From positions 1 to 20,805 of the IMG/VR virus record IMGVR_UViG_3300047668_000375: a DNA stretch of 20,805 bases. The stretch is one strand, 5' to 3'. Source of the stretch: a virus. Within the stretch, counting starts at the first letter, position 1. Every line of letters starts with the position of its first letter. This document shows, one piece after another, positions 1-8,220 of the stretch. Below the pieces are notes generated by a model. It was not told the DNA's origin. It saw only the letters and a list, made by a program, of their open reading frames with translations, and ran no database searches. Position numbers and translations under genes: made by a program.

Positions 1-1998
1 CAAGACCGTATTAAATCTCAGCGTTATTTTGAGGGTGAAGTTGACATAGGTCAAGAAGATGGTCGCTCTAAGATTGTTGCTACAAAAGTAAGAGACACAA
101 TAAGAGCAATCAAGCCAAGTCTAATGCGTGTGTTTTTGTCTTCAGAAAACCCTGTAGAGTTTGTTCCAACTAACCAAGAAGATGTCAGTAATGCAGAACA
201 AGCAACTAAATACGCTCATTGGAAGTTTCAACAACTAGATGGCTATAAACTTTTAAATGATGCAATACATGATGCCTTAGTCAAGAAAACAGGTGTTTTA
301 AAGATATGGTGGGAAGACACAACTGACGCAGAAATACGCTCATATACTAATGTAACAGAAGAAGAATTATCAGCAATTGTTAATGAAGATAATGTAGAAG
401 TTATTGAGCATTCTACTGAAATGGGAATGATGACTGACGAAACAGGCATGCAAATTGAACAAGAAAAGCATTCTTTAAAAGTAAGTTATTCAAAAAAACA
501 AGGTGAGCTAAAAATTGAAGGCGTGCCACCTGAAGAGTTTCTTGTAGATAGAAACGCAAAGAGTGTAACAGATGCTTATATAGTAGCGCACAAGACTGAG
601 ATGCGTGTAAGTGATTTAGTGTCAATGGGGTATGACTTTGAGCAAGTATCTGAATTATCCGGATTAAGCTCTGACAGTACATACACAGACACAGAACAAT
701 TTGAACGCATGGGTTACGAACAAGAAGACGAAGAGAACATTTCAGATGTTTCAATGAAACAAGTACAAGTTACTGAAGCGTACATGAAGATTGATAAAGA
801 AGGTACAGGCATTGCTATGATGTACAGAATTTTAATGGCTGGTGGTGAAAACGAAGTATTAGAGTGTGAACCTTACGGTGAAGTGCCATTTGCAATATTT
901 GAAATAGACCCTGAACCACATACATTCTTTGGTAGAAGTGTTGCAGACTTAATTATGAATGACCAAGACTCTTCTACAGCGATGCTTAGAGGAATGATGG
1001 ACAACGTAGCGTTAACAAACTCTCCTAGACAGGGTTATGTACAAGGACAGGTTAATGTAGACGATTTAATGAACAATGAGATAGGCGGATTAGTGAGAAT
1101 GAAATCTCCAGCCGCTTTAGTAGATATTGCAACACCATTTGTAGCTGGTCAAGTTTTAACAGCAATGCAATACTTAGACATGGCTATTGAAGGCAAAACT
1201 GGAGTAACAAAAGCTTCTATGGGATTAGACCCTGACGCTCTACAGAATACTTCAGCTACAGCCGCAAGATTACAGGCTCAACAAGGTTCAGCACAGATTG
1301 AAGTAATGGCTCGAAATATTGCCGAGGGCGGCATGAAACGTTTATTTAAGTTAATGCTAGAGCTTTTAATAGAAAATAGCTGTGAAGAGACTATGATGCG
1401 TTTAAACGGACAATTTCAACCTATTGACCCTAGAGTATGGAATACAGGCATGGATATGACAGTTAATGTAGGTGTAGGTACTGGGCAAGAGGGTGAACGT
1501 CACGCGGCACTTACTCAAGCTTTACAAATGCAAATGCAAATTTGGACTCAATATGGTAGTGGCAATGGCATGGTAACTATGACTGGTATTAGAAATACAC
1601 TTGGTGATATGTTAGCTTTACAAGGCGTTCGCAATGTTGATAGATACTTTAGTCCTCTTACACCTGAAATTGAAGCACAGTTAGTACAACAGCAACAACA
1701 AGCGGCTTCAGAGAATCCTGAATTATCCGAAGCAGATGCGCTAGTTCAAGCTGAACAATACAAAGCGGATAAGAAAGCTGAAATGGATATGATGAAAATG
1801 CAGATAGAGGCTCAGAAGGCTCTTGCAGTAGATGATAGAGAGCGTGATGAACTAGACCAGCAACTAATTATAAAAGCGGCTGAAATTCTTGGTAAATACG
1901 GTACATCTGTAGATACAGCAAAAATTAAAGAAGCACAACAAAAAGCTAGATACCCTGATGAGTCTCCAGCACAAGCAGTAGAAGGAGGACGATTCTAG
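1..1998 (+). CDS. Portal protein, P22-like (5' partial)
   Basis: The reading frame is open from base 1, so the gene starts upstream of the window. The ATG at 124 is internal: the 41 codons before it continue the same protein. 665 residues are visible, against about 725 in the P22 portal, so a few dozen residues are probably missing. Portal proteins form the dodecameric ring at the capsid vertex through which DNA is packaged and ejected. The family call rests on the motif PPEEFLVDRNAKSVTDAYIV and the following HKTEMRVSDLV, which are typical of P22-type portals. It also rests on the position directly before scaffold and capsid genes. The last 110 residues are Gln/Lys-rich and helical, like the P22 barrel region. 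The stop codon overlaps the next start (TAGTG). The call is recognition from memory, not alignment. Confidence 0.85.
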   Translation, partial: QDRIKSQRYFEGEVDIGQEDGRSKIVATKVRDTIRAIKPSLMRVFLSSENPVEFVPTNQEDVSNAEQATKYAHWKFQQLDGYKLLNDAIHDALVKKTGVLKIWWEDTTDAEIRSYTNVTEEELSAIVNEDNVEVIEHSTEMGMMTDETGMQIEQEKHSLKVSYSKKQGELKIEGVPPEEFLVDRNAKSVTDAYIVAHKTEMRVSDLVSMGYDFEQVSELSGLSSDSTYTDTEQFERMGYEQEDEENISDVSMKQVQVTEAYMKIDKEGTGIAMMYRILMAGGENEVLECEPYGEVPFAIFEIDPEPHTFFGRSVADLIMNDQDSSTAMLRGMMDNVALTNSPRQGYVQGQVNVDDLMNNEIGGLVRMKSPAALVDIATPFVAGQVLTAMQYLDMAIEGKTGVTKASMGLDPDALQNTSATAARLQAQQGSAQIEVMARNIAEGGMKRLFKLMLELLIENSCEETMMRLNGQFQPIDPRVWNTGMDMTVNVGVGTGQEGERHAALTQALQMQMQIWTQYGSGNGMVTMTGIRNTLGDMLALQGVRNVDRYFSPLTPEIEAQLVQQQQQAASENPELSEADALVQAEQYKADKKAEMDMMKMQIEAQKALAVDDRERDELDQQLIIKAAEILGKYGTSVDTAKIKEAQQKARYPDESPAQAVEGGRF

Positions 1999-2246
1999 TG
2001 CATGTAGTTGAAAAAGGTGCTAAGATGCGAACATTACAGGCTGATGATACGTTTCAATTAGCCTTAAAAGAAATCAATGAACAGCAAATTGCTGTTTTTG
2101 TAGATGCTGATTCTAGTTTAGAACAGCGTGAGGAAGCACACGATATGATATGTGCGCTTAGAAAGATTGATGATTATTTCGACTCTGTTAAAACAGATGA
2201 GGTAATGTACAATCATAAACAAAATAAAGGAGAATCAGCACCGTGA
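1998..2246 (+). CDS. Small protein between portal and scaffold
   Basis: 82 residues, not recognised. The start is GTG, which shares its G with the portal stop TAG. A GGAGG sequence about 10 bases upstream supports this start; an internal ATG at codon 10 is less well placed. The protein is acidic and helical, with a central run rich in Glu, Gln and Asp and no membrane segment. Its end overlaps the scaffold start by four bases (GTGA). Being sealed between portal and scaffold, it is likely translated with them and acts in head assembly, perhaps as a portal-associated or head-completion factor. That role is inferred from position only. Confidence 0.7.
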   Translation: MHVVEKGAKMRTLQADDTFQLALKEINEQQIAVFVDADSSLEQREEAHDMICALRKIDDYFDSVKTDEVMYNHKQNKGESAP

Positions 2247-3238
2247 GTGAATCAACGACTGAAAATATAACCGACATAGATAGTGCTGTATCAAGCATTA
2301 TTATGCCTGAAGAGACAATAGAAGAAAATGTAGATGAATCTCAGATAACAGACGATATAGATGCGTCTGCTGATACTGATATAGATACTGATATTGACTT
2401 GGAAGATGATAACACAGAGGAAGAAGTTGAAATTGAAGCTTCTGATACTGAGGATGACGATGACCTAATAGAGGATGCCAGTCCTAGTGAGCCTTCTACA
2501 CATACTGTCAAGATGGATGGACAGGATATGGAAGTAACTCTAGAGGACTTAAAGCGCGACTATGGTGGACAAAAGTACGTCCAAAAAGGTATGCAAGATG
2601 CGGCGGCACAAAAGAAAGAAGCTGAAGCAGTTTACACAGCCTTAAATAACGAACGAGAGCAAATAGCTCAGTTATATAACCAAATCCAACAGAATGGTAT
2701 GCAAGCTCCACCGGTTAAACCTTCAAAAGAAGAGTTTGATGCAGACCCAATAGGGTACATGCAAAAGAACATTGAATTTGAGGAAGCTAGTGCGGCGTAC
2801 AATAACCAAATGGCACAACTTCAACAAGTTGCACAGAAAAGTAGTGCGGCTCAAGAAAATGCACATAAGGCTTATTTACACGAACAAATGCAAATCCTTC
2901 AAAAGGAAATTCCAGCGTTTGCTGATGCTACTAAAGCCGGCAAATTAAGAGAACGTTTGGTTACAACTGGAACAAATCATTACGGATATTCCAATGATGA
3001 AATTTCAAATATAACTGATGCAAGAGCTATTAAAGTCTTGCTAGACGCTCAGAGGTATCAGGATATTATTTCAGGCAAGTCAAAGGCTCAGGTAAAAACT
3101 AAGTCTGCGAAATCTGTTATGAAGCCGGGTGCTAAGAGAACTGCTACTCCAACTGCTAAAATTCGTGAACGCCAAAAGGCAAAACTCAAAGGTTCAGGCT
3201 CTATTGAAGATGCAATGAACTTAATTTTAAATACATAA
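2243..3238 (+). CDS. Capsid scaffolding protein
   Basis: 331 residues. The GTG start overlaps the previous TGA stop and has GGAG 11 bases upstream. The first 85 or so residues are extremely acidic (long Asp/Glu/Thr/Ser stretches with DIDTDID repeats). Residues about 85-230 are helical and rich in Gln, Glu and Ala, as expected for a coiled coil. The C-terminus (about 275-320) is strongly basic, with many Lys and Arg. An acidic N-terminus, a helical middle and a basic C-terminal capsid-binding tail, located just before the major capsid gene, is the usual profile of a phage scaffold. Scaffolds line the inside of the procapsid and leave or are degraded at maturation. No protease domain is visible. 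Confidence 0.8.
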   Translation: MSESTTENITDIDSAVSSIIMPEETIEENVDESQITDDIDASADTDIDTDIDLEDDNTEEEVEIEASDTEDDDDLIEDASPSEPSTHTVKMDGQDMEVTLEDLKRDYGGQKYVQKGMQDAAAQKKEAEAVYTALNNEREQIAQLYNQIQQNGMQAPPVKPSKEEFDADPIGYMQKNIEFEEASAAYNNQMAQLQQVAQKSSAAQENAHKAYLHEQMQILQKEIPAFADATKAGKLRERLVTTGTNHYGYSNDEISNITDARAIKVLLDAQRYQDIISGKSKAQVKTKSAKSVMKPGAKRTATPTAKIRERQKAKLKGSGSIEDAMNLILNT

Positions 3239-3250
3239 TGGAGAAATATT

Positions 3251-4210
3251 ATGGCGCAACCCGCACATACGTTCGACAGTTATGACGTTAAAGGTATTAG
3301 AGAAGACTTATCTAATGTTATTCATGACATAAGTCCTGAAGAAACTCCTTTTTACTCATCGCTGAAAAAAACTAAAGCAAGTAACACTTACCATGAGTGG
3401 CAGACTGATACTCTTAGAGCTTCAGCCGCTAACGCTCATATTGAAGGTGACGCAACTGCCGCAGAAGCAAGAGTGGCAACTGTTCGTCTTGGTAACTACA
3501 CGCAAATTTTTAAGAATGCAGTAGTTGTTCCTGATACAGACGAAGGACTAGACAAAGCTGGTCGTTCTGCTGAGATGGCATATCAAGTGCTAAAAATTGC
3601 TAAAGAGCAAAAGCTTGACATTGAAAAAGCTTTATTTGCAAACAACGCCTATGTTGCTGGTTCAGCTTCTGCGGCACGTGAACTAGCTGGTCTAGGCGCA
3701 TACATGACATCTAATGTTGCAAACATTGGTGGTTCAGGTGGTGCTAACCCTACTGGTTCTGTTCCGGGTGCAACTGCAAGAACTAACGGTACTCAGACAG
3801 CATTTACACAAGCTGACTTTGATACTGTAATGCAATCTATTTGGGTAAATGGTGGTACAGCAGATTCTGTTTACTTGTCATCTTTCCAAATGAACATTGC
3901 TTTAGGTTTTGCTGGTAATAATAACCAACGTTCAACAGTACAAGCTGGTGACCAAAAGGTTATTAAATCATTAGATGTATATGTAACTCCGTGGGGAACA
4001 GTTGAATTTACTCCTCATCGTGAAGTACAAAGCAGAGATGTTTACATACTTGATAATGATATGTTTGAAGTAGCGGTACTACGACCTACTAAGAACACAG
4101 AACTTGCTAAGACTGGTGATAACACTACTCGTCAAGTTTTGACAGAGTTAACGTTAGTCTCAAAAAATGAAAAAGCATCAGGCTTAGTTGCTGATTGCTC
4201 AACTTCATAA
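3251..4210 (+). CDS. Major capsid protein (DUF5309/SU10 type)
   Basis: 319 residues, starting at ATG with GGAG about 8 bases upstream. The N-terminus contains SNVIHDISPEETPFYSSLKK followed by a YHEWQTDTL motif. Both are hallmarks of the SU10-like major head protein family (DUF5309), an HK97-fold capsid protein. Further along are NYTQIFKNAVVVPDT and a helical stretch with KIAKEQKLDIEKALF, then a Gly/Ala/Thr-rich loop (about residues 145-185), and finally strands ending near residue 310. The length fits the family. The gene follows the scaffold after 12 bases and precedes a strong hairpin, which fits a highly expressed late gene. Confidence 0.88.
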   Translation: MAQPAHTFDSYDVKGIREDLSNVIHDISPEETPFYSSLKKTKASNTYHEWQTDTLRASAANAHIEGDATAAEARVATVRLGNYTQIFKNAVVVPDTDEGLDKAGRSAEMAYQVLKIAKEQKLDIEKALFANNAYVAGSASAARELAGLGAYMTSNVANIGGSGGANPTGSVPGATARTNGTQTAFTQADFDTVMQSIWVNGGTADSVYLSSFQMNIALGFAGNNNQRSTVQAGDQKVIKSLDVYVTPWGTVEFTPHREVQSRDVYILDNDMFEVAVLRPTKNTELAKTGDNTTRQVLTELTLVSKNEKASGLVADCSTS

Positions 4211-4227
4211 TCTGAGGTAAACTATCG

Positions 4228-4257
4228 GTGTGGGGAGTCCTCCTTAACTTCCCACAC
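4228..4257 (+). terminator. Stem-loop after the capsid gene
   Basis: A ten-base-pair stem, GTGTGGGGAG (4228-4237) with CTTCCCACAC (4248-4257), has one G-U pair and a ten-base loop. It lies 18 bases after the capsid stop. No clean T-run follows, so it is at best a weak terminator. It may instead be an mRNA 3' end stabiliser that raises capsid output relative to downstream genes. Confidence 0.5.
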
Positions 4258-4273
4258 TTATACAGGGTAAAAT

Positions 4274-4564
4274 ATGAAAACTAAAGAACAAGTACATTTT
4301 GATAATAAAAACGGTAAGATTATTATTGAGAGTACACACGATAATCAGAGATACCTAGACCGCGTTGAGGATATACGTAAGACAGGACATGGTATGACTG
4401 GGGAAAATCGTTTTGTTGGTTCTATTCCTATACACGTAATGAAAGAATGGTGTAAAGAGGCTGGAATTAAATGGAGTGATATGAATGCGCGTAAAGAGAT
4501 TGTACGCAAAAAATTACTTAGTGGAGATTTTGATAAGCTAAGAGTATGGAAAGGAACATTTTAA
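4274..4564 (+). CDS. Small conserved ORF after capsid gene
   Basis: 96 residues, starting at ATG just after the stem-loop, with an AGGG about 7 bases upstream. No membrane segment or signal peptide is visible. The first half is charged, with HDNQRYLDRVEDIRKTGHGM and then TGENRFVGSIP. The second half is helical and basic (KEWCKEAGIKW, KEIVRKKLL, DKLRVWKGTF). I have an impression that similar small proteins occur beside the capsid gene of other marine phages, but I cannot name a family. Its position between the capsid and fibre genes suggests a virion or head-completion role. Function unknown. Confidence 0.7.
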   Translation: MKTKEQVHFDNKNGKIIIESTHDNQRYLDRVEDIRKTGHGMTGENRFVGSIPIHVMKEWCKEAGIKWSDMNARKEIVRKKLLSGDFDKLRVWKGTF

Positions 4565-4581
4565 TTTAACGGAGTAAACGC

Positions 4582-6231
4582 ATGGCAGATACAACTACTA
4601 CTACTTTCTCCCTTGTAAAACCTGAAGTTGGTGCTTCTGCGGATACTTGGGGAACTAAACTAAATACTGATTTAGATACAATTGATGATTTACTGGATGG
4701 CACTACCGCAATTAAACCTAACCTGACTGCGAGTCAATGGAAGGTTGGTGGTACAGCAGTTACATCAACAGCCGCAGAGCTTAATGCTCTAGATGGCATA
4801 CCAGCAACATTAACAGCAACTGAAATTGGATACATGGATGGCGTAACAAGTGCAGTTCAGACTCAGCTTGGCGTTATCACAGCCAATGATTGGGTGACAA
4901 ATGCTCGTATGGCAGTAAACTCAATCGACTCTGACCAATATGTTGATGGCTCAATTGACACAGCACATTTTGCGGCTGGTGCAATTGATGCGGCGGCTAT
5001 GGGAGCAAATTCTGTAGACTCTTCTGAGCTTGTTGATGGTAGTGTGGACTTATCTCACATGAGTGCAAACTCCGTGGACAGTCCTCAATATGTTGATGGA
5101 AGTATTGACGTAATACATATGAGTGCAAATTCTGTGGATTCTGCCCAATATGTTGATGGTTCAATTGACCTTATTCACATGAGTGCGGATTCTGTGGATG
5201 GTTCAAAAATAGTTGATGATGCAATAAATAGTGAGCATATAGCGGCAGACAGTATAGATGCGGAACACTATGCGGCGGGAAGTGTGGATGCTACAGCTCT
5301 AGGTGCTGATGCGGTAACTGCCGCTAAAATTGGAGATGATGTTATTAATAGTGAGCATATTGCCGCAGACAGTATTGATGCCGAACATTTAGCCCCAAAC
5401 TCAGTTAACACAGAAGCCATTATTGACGATTCAGTAACTTCAGCCCACATTGCGGCTGGTGCAGTAGATGCTACCGCCCTAGGCGCAGATGCAGTAACTG
5501 CGGCAAAGATTGGAGACGATGTTATTAATAGTGAACACATTGCGGCTGGTGCAGTTGACCTTGAGCATATGTCTAGTGAATCAGTAGACGAAGATAATCT
5601 TCATATATCAAATGCTGGTACAAATGGTTTTTTCCTTAGTAAGCAAAGCGGAAACACGGGAGGCTTAACTTGGGCGTCAGTTCCTGAAAGTGAAGATTAC
5701 ATACCTAATGGTTCTGTTATGGTGTTCTTTCAATCAGGCGCTCCTACAGGTTGGACTAAAGTTACATCACAAAATGATAAGACACTAAGAGTAGTATCAG
5801 GAACTGGTGGTGGAACAGGTGGTGACTGGGCAATGTCTGCTGGTGAAACAACTTCTCAAGTTGGCGCTCACACGCATACGTCTGCGGCTCACACGCACAC
5901 AGGTGCTTCACATACTCACGCTACTTCAGCAATGACACTTGCAACTTCTCAAATGCCAGCTCACAGTCACAGCTTTTCTGGCTCAACTGGCTCTGAAGGA
6001 CAAACTGCATCTTATGGTAACTGGCTTAATAACGCTGGCTTTTATCCTAGTGCAACTAGTACAAATAATACTGGTGGTGGTGGTTCGCATACTCACGGAA
6101 ATACAGGCGCTACAACTCCGGGTGCTAGTGGTTCAACAACTCCGGGTGCAACTGGCTCGGCAAACGCTCACACACATACAATACAAGCACCACAGTATAT
6201 TGATGTTATAATTTGTAGTAAAGACGCATAA
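4582..6231 (+). CDS. Tail fibre with 20-residue repeats and His-rich collar-like tip
   Basis: 549 residues, ATG start with GGAG 9 bases upstream. Three regions can be seen. Residues 1-110 begin with [20 protein letters not shown], a common N-terminal motif of marine phage fibre and collar proteins. Residues about 113-340 are a tandem array with a 20-residue period, built on SVDSxxYVDGSIDxxHMSAN and drifting to [20 protein letters not shown]. From residue 375 ([20 protein letters not shown]) there is a phage tail collar-like domain ending in [11 protein letters not shown]. This tip holds five HTH motifs in Gly/Ala/Ser/Thr-rich sequence, comparable to the metal-coordinating HxH repeats at fibre tips such as T4 gp37. 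It is probably the trimeric receptor-binding fibre. The next two ORFs may be partners. Confidence 0.82.
   Translation: MADTTTTTFSLVKPEVGASADTWGTKLNTDLDTIDDLLDGTTAIKPNLTASQWKVGGTAVTSTAAELNALDGIPATLTATEIGYMDGVTSAVQTQLGVITANDWVTNARMAVNSIDSDQYVDGSIDTAHFAAGAIDAAAMGANSVDSSELVDGSVDLSHMSANSVDSPQYVDGSIDVIHMSANSVDSAQYVDGSIDLIHMSADSVDGSKIVDDAINSEHIAADSIDAEHYAAGSVDATALGADAVTAAKIGDDVINSEHIAADSIDAEHLAPNSVNTEAIIDDSVTSAHIAAGAVDATALGADAVTAAKIGDDVINSEHIAAGAVDLEHMSSESVDEDNLHISNAGTNGFFLSKQSGNTGGLTWASVPESEDYIPNGSVMVFFQSGAPTGWTKVTSQNDKTLRVVSGTGGGTGGDWAMSAGETTSQVGAHTHTSAAHTHTGASHTHATSAMTLATSQMPAHSHSFSGSTGSEGQTASYGNWLNNAGFYPSATSTNNTGGGGSHTHGNTGATTPGASGSTTPGATGSANAHTHTIQAPQYIDVIICSKDA
5284..5547 (+). repeat. Duplicated fibre repeat unit, 180-base spacing
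   Basis: Codons 235-262 (5284-5367) and 295-322 (5464-5547) encode the same 28 residues. The two DNA copies differ at 14 third-codon positions and nowhere else. They lie exactly 60 residues apart, that is three units of the 20-residue repeat. Confidence 0.85.
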
Positions 6232-6241
6232 GGGAGATAAA

Positions 6242-6664
6242 ATGACAACATTAACAATAGTTAAAGACGATAGTTTTGTAGCAGTAGATGGTTTTGCACT
6301 AGAGCCAATAGACTGTTCAAGTCTTGCTTCTAACATACACGCTATACAATTTGATGGTACAAATGGTGAAGTTCAATATAATGATGGTACAGATAATTTA
6401 GCTATTACTGCCATTAGTGATTATTCAACTATTACAGACCTATGGACATCTGCTAAAGCTACTCACGATACAGCAGTATCAGATGCCGCAACCGCTAAAA
6501 CAGCTTTAGAAGCCACTCATGGGTGGAAACGACAAAATGATGCGACTACTAAATATGCTACTGTAGGTGACCAATTAGACCAACAGTATACAGATGCTGT
6601 AAATGGTACAACTACTTGGAAAGATGCTATAGCGGCAGTTAAGTCGGCACATCCAAAGCCTTAA
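6242..6664 (+). CDS. Fibre-adjacent protein of unknown function
   Basis: 140 residues, ATG with GGGAG 7 bases upstream, 10 bases after the fibre stop. The N-terminal half is predicted beta, beginning MTTLTIVKDDSFVAVDGFAL and containing IQFDGTNGEVQYNDGT. The second half is a helical Ala/Thr/Asp-rich segment (TSAKATHDTAVSDAATAKTA). I do not recognise a family. The position suggests a fibre chaperone, an adaptor or a second structural component. The codon and residue style (Ala, Thr, Asp rich) resembles the fibre repeats, so a virion role is plausible. No signal peptide or membrane segment is present. Confidence 0.7.
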   Translation: MTTLTIVKDDSFVAVDGFALEPIDCSSLASNIHAIQFDGTNGEVQYNDGTDNLAITAISDYSTITDLWTSAKATHDTAVSDAATAKTALEATHGWKRQNDATTKYATVGDQLDQQYTDAVNGTTTWKDAIAAVKSAHPKP

Positions 6665-6683
6665 ACGTATGAAGTAATAAATT

Positions 6684-6699
6684 AACCTAGGAGGAGGTT
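6684..6699 (+). promoter_or_regulatory. Shine-Dalgarno held in a hairpin loop
   Basis: AACCT (6684-6688) pairs with AGGTT (6695-6699), leaving AGGAGG exactly as the six-base loop. A T-run follows and the ATG is at 6704. This is the strongest SD in the rightward block, and its presentation in a loop may affect ribosome access. Confidence 0.4.
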
Positions 6700-6703
6700 T
6701 TTT

Positions 6704-7015
6704 ATGGCTAAAGGTAAAAAAGAACTAAAAGTTGAATACACCTGTCCGCTTGGTAGCGAGTGCGAAGAAATACGAGACAACAAAATGTTTCGGTGTATGT
6801 GGTACACCATGATTGCTGGTACTGACCCTAACACAGGGAAACTTGTTGATGAGTGGACTTGTGCTATTACGTGGATGCCTACCCTACAAATTGAAATGGC
6901 TAATACCAATAGAGGTCAGACTGCGGCTATGGAGTCTTGGCGTAATGAAACAGTTAAAGGACAAAAAGAATTTAACTCTTTAATTGGCAATGAAGTTAAG
7001 AAGAAACTGAAATGA
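6704..7015 (+). CDS. Cys-containing small phage protein, unknown function
   Basis: 103 residues, ATG with a very strong AGGAGG site. The protein has a basic N-terminus (MAKGKKELKVEYTCP). Four Cys are in the first 57 residues: Cys14 and Cys19 (CPLGSEC), Cys31 (FRCMWY) and Cys52 (EWTCAI). This spacing could bind a metal or form disulfides, but it matches no zinc finger I know. A central WYTMIAGTDPNTGKLVDEWT segment precedes a charged helical C-terminus. No signal peptide is present. It sits between the fibre-adjacent gene and the oxygenase. Not recognised; possibly a cytosolic partner of the oxygenase by position only. Confidence 0.7.
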   Translation: MAKGKKELKVEYTCPLGSECEEIRDNKMFRCMWYTMIAGTDPNTGKLVDEWTCAITWMPTLQIEMANTNRGQTAAMESWRNETVKGQKEFNSLIGNEVKKKLK

Positions 7016-7043
7016 GCATTGTTAAACATAAGTATTTATAATT

Positions 7044-7655
7044 ATGAAAATACATAAAAATACTTTAGAGAATTTTGGTTATGTTTACATTGAAGATGTA
7101 TATACAGAAGATGAACTTACAGATATAACTAAAGAAATAGAAAGTCTAACTTGGATGATGGACAATGTTCCTGACATACAAAAAATTAGACATGCTGAAT
7201 CAGCACTTGATGATGATGGCAAACCTAAAATGACAGGCAATGGTGTCAAGGTTGATTACATTTACCAAGAAAGAGCTTGTTCACCAATATTAAAACACAA
7301 CAGAAAACTTGTTTTAGGTAAGGTAGCAGATGAAATGGCTTCAACACATCCTGCAAATGTGGCTGTTTATCAAACCAAGTATGATTTTACTTGTTTAAAT
7401 AAATACAAAAATGGACATAAGTATGCACCACATACAGACGCATCGTCTTTTAGTGCTATAACTTTTTTAAGTTTAAATGATGAAGAAATGGTTGGTGGCG
7501 ATTTTGTTTTTAGCGATTATGACATTACTTTAAAATTTAAAAATAATACTGCTGTGTTTTTTCCTTCTTGGGTTATGCACCATTGCACCAAAATTGAGTC
7601 ACAAAATTCTGTAAGATACTCAATAGCACAGTTTTCTTACATAAGTTATGAGTAA
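7044..7655 (+). CDS. 2OG-Fe(II) oxygenase, prolyl-hydroxylase-like
   Basis: 203 residues. The iron-binding triad is visible: His130 and Asp132 in YAPHTDAS, and His179 or His180 in FPSWVMHHCTKI. Arg191 in SVRYSIAQF is placed to bind the carboxylate of 2-oxoglutarate. GGDF at 151-154, followed by strands ending VFFPSW, is the usual P4H-type (PF13640-like) core. Enzymes of this family hydroxylate protein, nucleic-acid or small-molecule substrates with Fe(II), O2 and 2-oxoglutarate. The substrate cannot be read from sequence. The gene lies between the fibre genes and the secreted cassette and overlaps the start of the latter by 8 bases, so virion or exported proteins are possible targets. Phage-encoded members are common in marine phages. 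Confidence 0.85.
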   Translation: MKIHKNTLENFGYVYIEDVYTEDELTDITKEIESLTWMMDNVPDIQKIRHAESALDDDGKPKMTGNGVKVDYIYQERACSPILKHNRKLVLGKVADEMASTHPANVAVYQTKYDFTCLNKYKNGHKYAPHTDASSFSAITFLSLNDEEMVGGDFVFSDYDITLKFKNNTAVFFPSWVMHHCTKIESQNSVRYSIAQFSYISYE

Positions 7656-8220
7656 TATTAATAAAAAGATTAACAACACTATAGCATTTGGCATAGTAGC
7701 TTGTTTTCTTATATTGTCTTTTTCAGCTATGGCAGATGAAAGCACCATCAACCAAAACACAACGTCAACAGTAACAAGCAATGGCGTAAACGAGACCACA
7801 GTAAAATCTGCACCTCCAAGCGCCATATCTCCGAATGTAGGAGGAAGCAACTCAGACTTATGTACTATCTCATCTAGCGGAGCTTTAGGCACTCAAATCT
7901 TATCCTTGAGCCTAGGAGCGACCTATACAGAGGCAAATTGTTTATTATTAAAGAAGGCTAGAATGTTGTATTCGGCTGGTATGAAAGTAGCTTCAGTCAG
8001 TTTACTTTGTCAAGATGAGGCAATTTTTCAGGCAATGCGTATGGCTGGAACAAGCTGTCCGTATTTAGGTCTCATAGGAGATGAAGCGGCTAGAGCTTGG
8101 GAAGTACATACAGATGAAGCTCCACTTGCTTCACTTGATAAACAGAAAACTGTAGAGGATAAAAGGAATGATGCGATTAAGATTATGGGCGCTGTGGCTT
8201 CTGCTTTTTTGCTTTTCTAG
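7648..8220 (+). CDS. Secreted Cys-containing phage protein 1
   Basis: 190 residues. A signal peptide is clear: KINNTIAFGIVACFLILSFS, followed by AMA, with likely cleavage after residue 29. The mature part starts with a Thr/Asn/Ser-rich linker (31-70) and has four Cys (72, 98, 121, 137) suited to two periplasmic disulfides. The best-conserved-looking parts are SAPPSAISPN, ARMLYSAGMKVASVSLLCQD and MAGTSCPYLG. I recall similar sequences in other marine phages without an assigned function. The last residues (IKIMGAVASAFLLF) are hydrophobic and could be a C-terminal membrane anchor. The gene overlaps both neighbours, so it belongs to one translationally linked run. Confidence 0.75.
   Translation: MSNINKKINNTIAFGIVACFLILSFSAMADESTINQNTTSTVTSNGVNETTVKSAPPSAISPNVGGSNSDLCTISSSGALGTQILSLSLGATYTEANCLLLKKARMLYSAGMKVASVSLLCQDEAIFQAMRMAGTSCPYLGLIGDEAARAWEVHTDEAPLASLDKQKTVEDKRNDAIKIMGAVASAFLLF

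Noticed and set aside
413-754. Long minus-strand ORF opposite the portal gene
   Set aside because: It is opposite a conserved coding region, has no SD, and gives a Leu/Cys-rich product typical of antisense frames.
5268-5540. Minus-strand ORF with internal repeats
   Set aside because: It is the reverse-frame shadow of the fibre repeats; its own repeats are explained by theirs, and it has no SD or neighbours on that strand.
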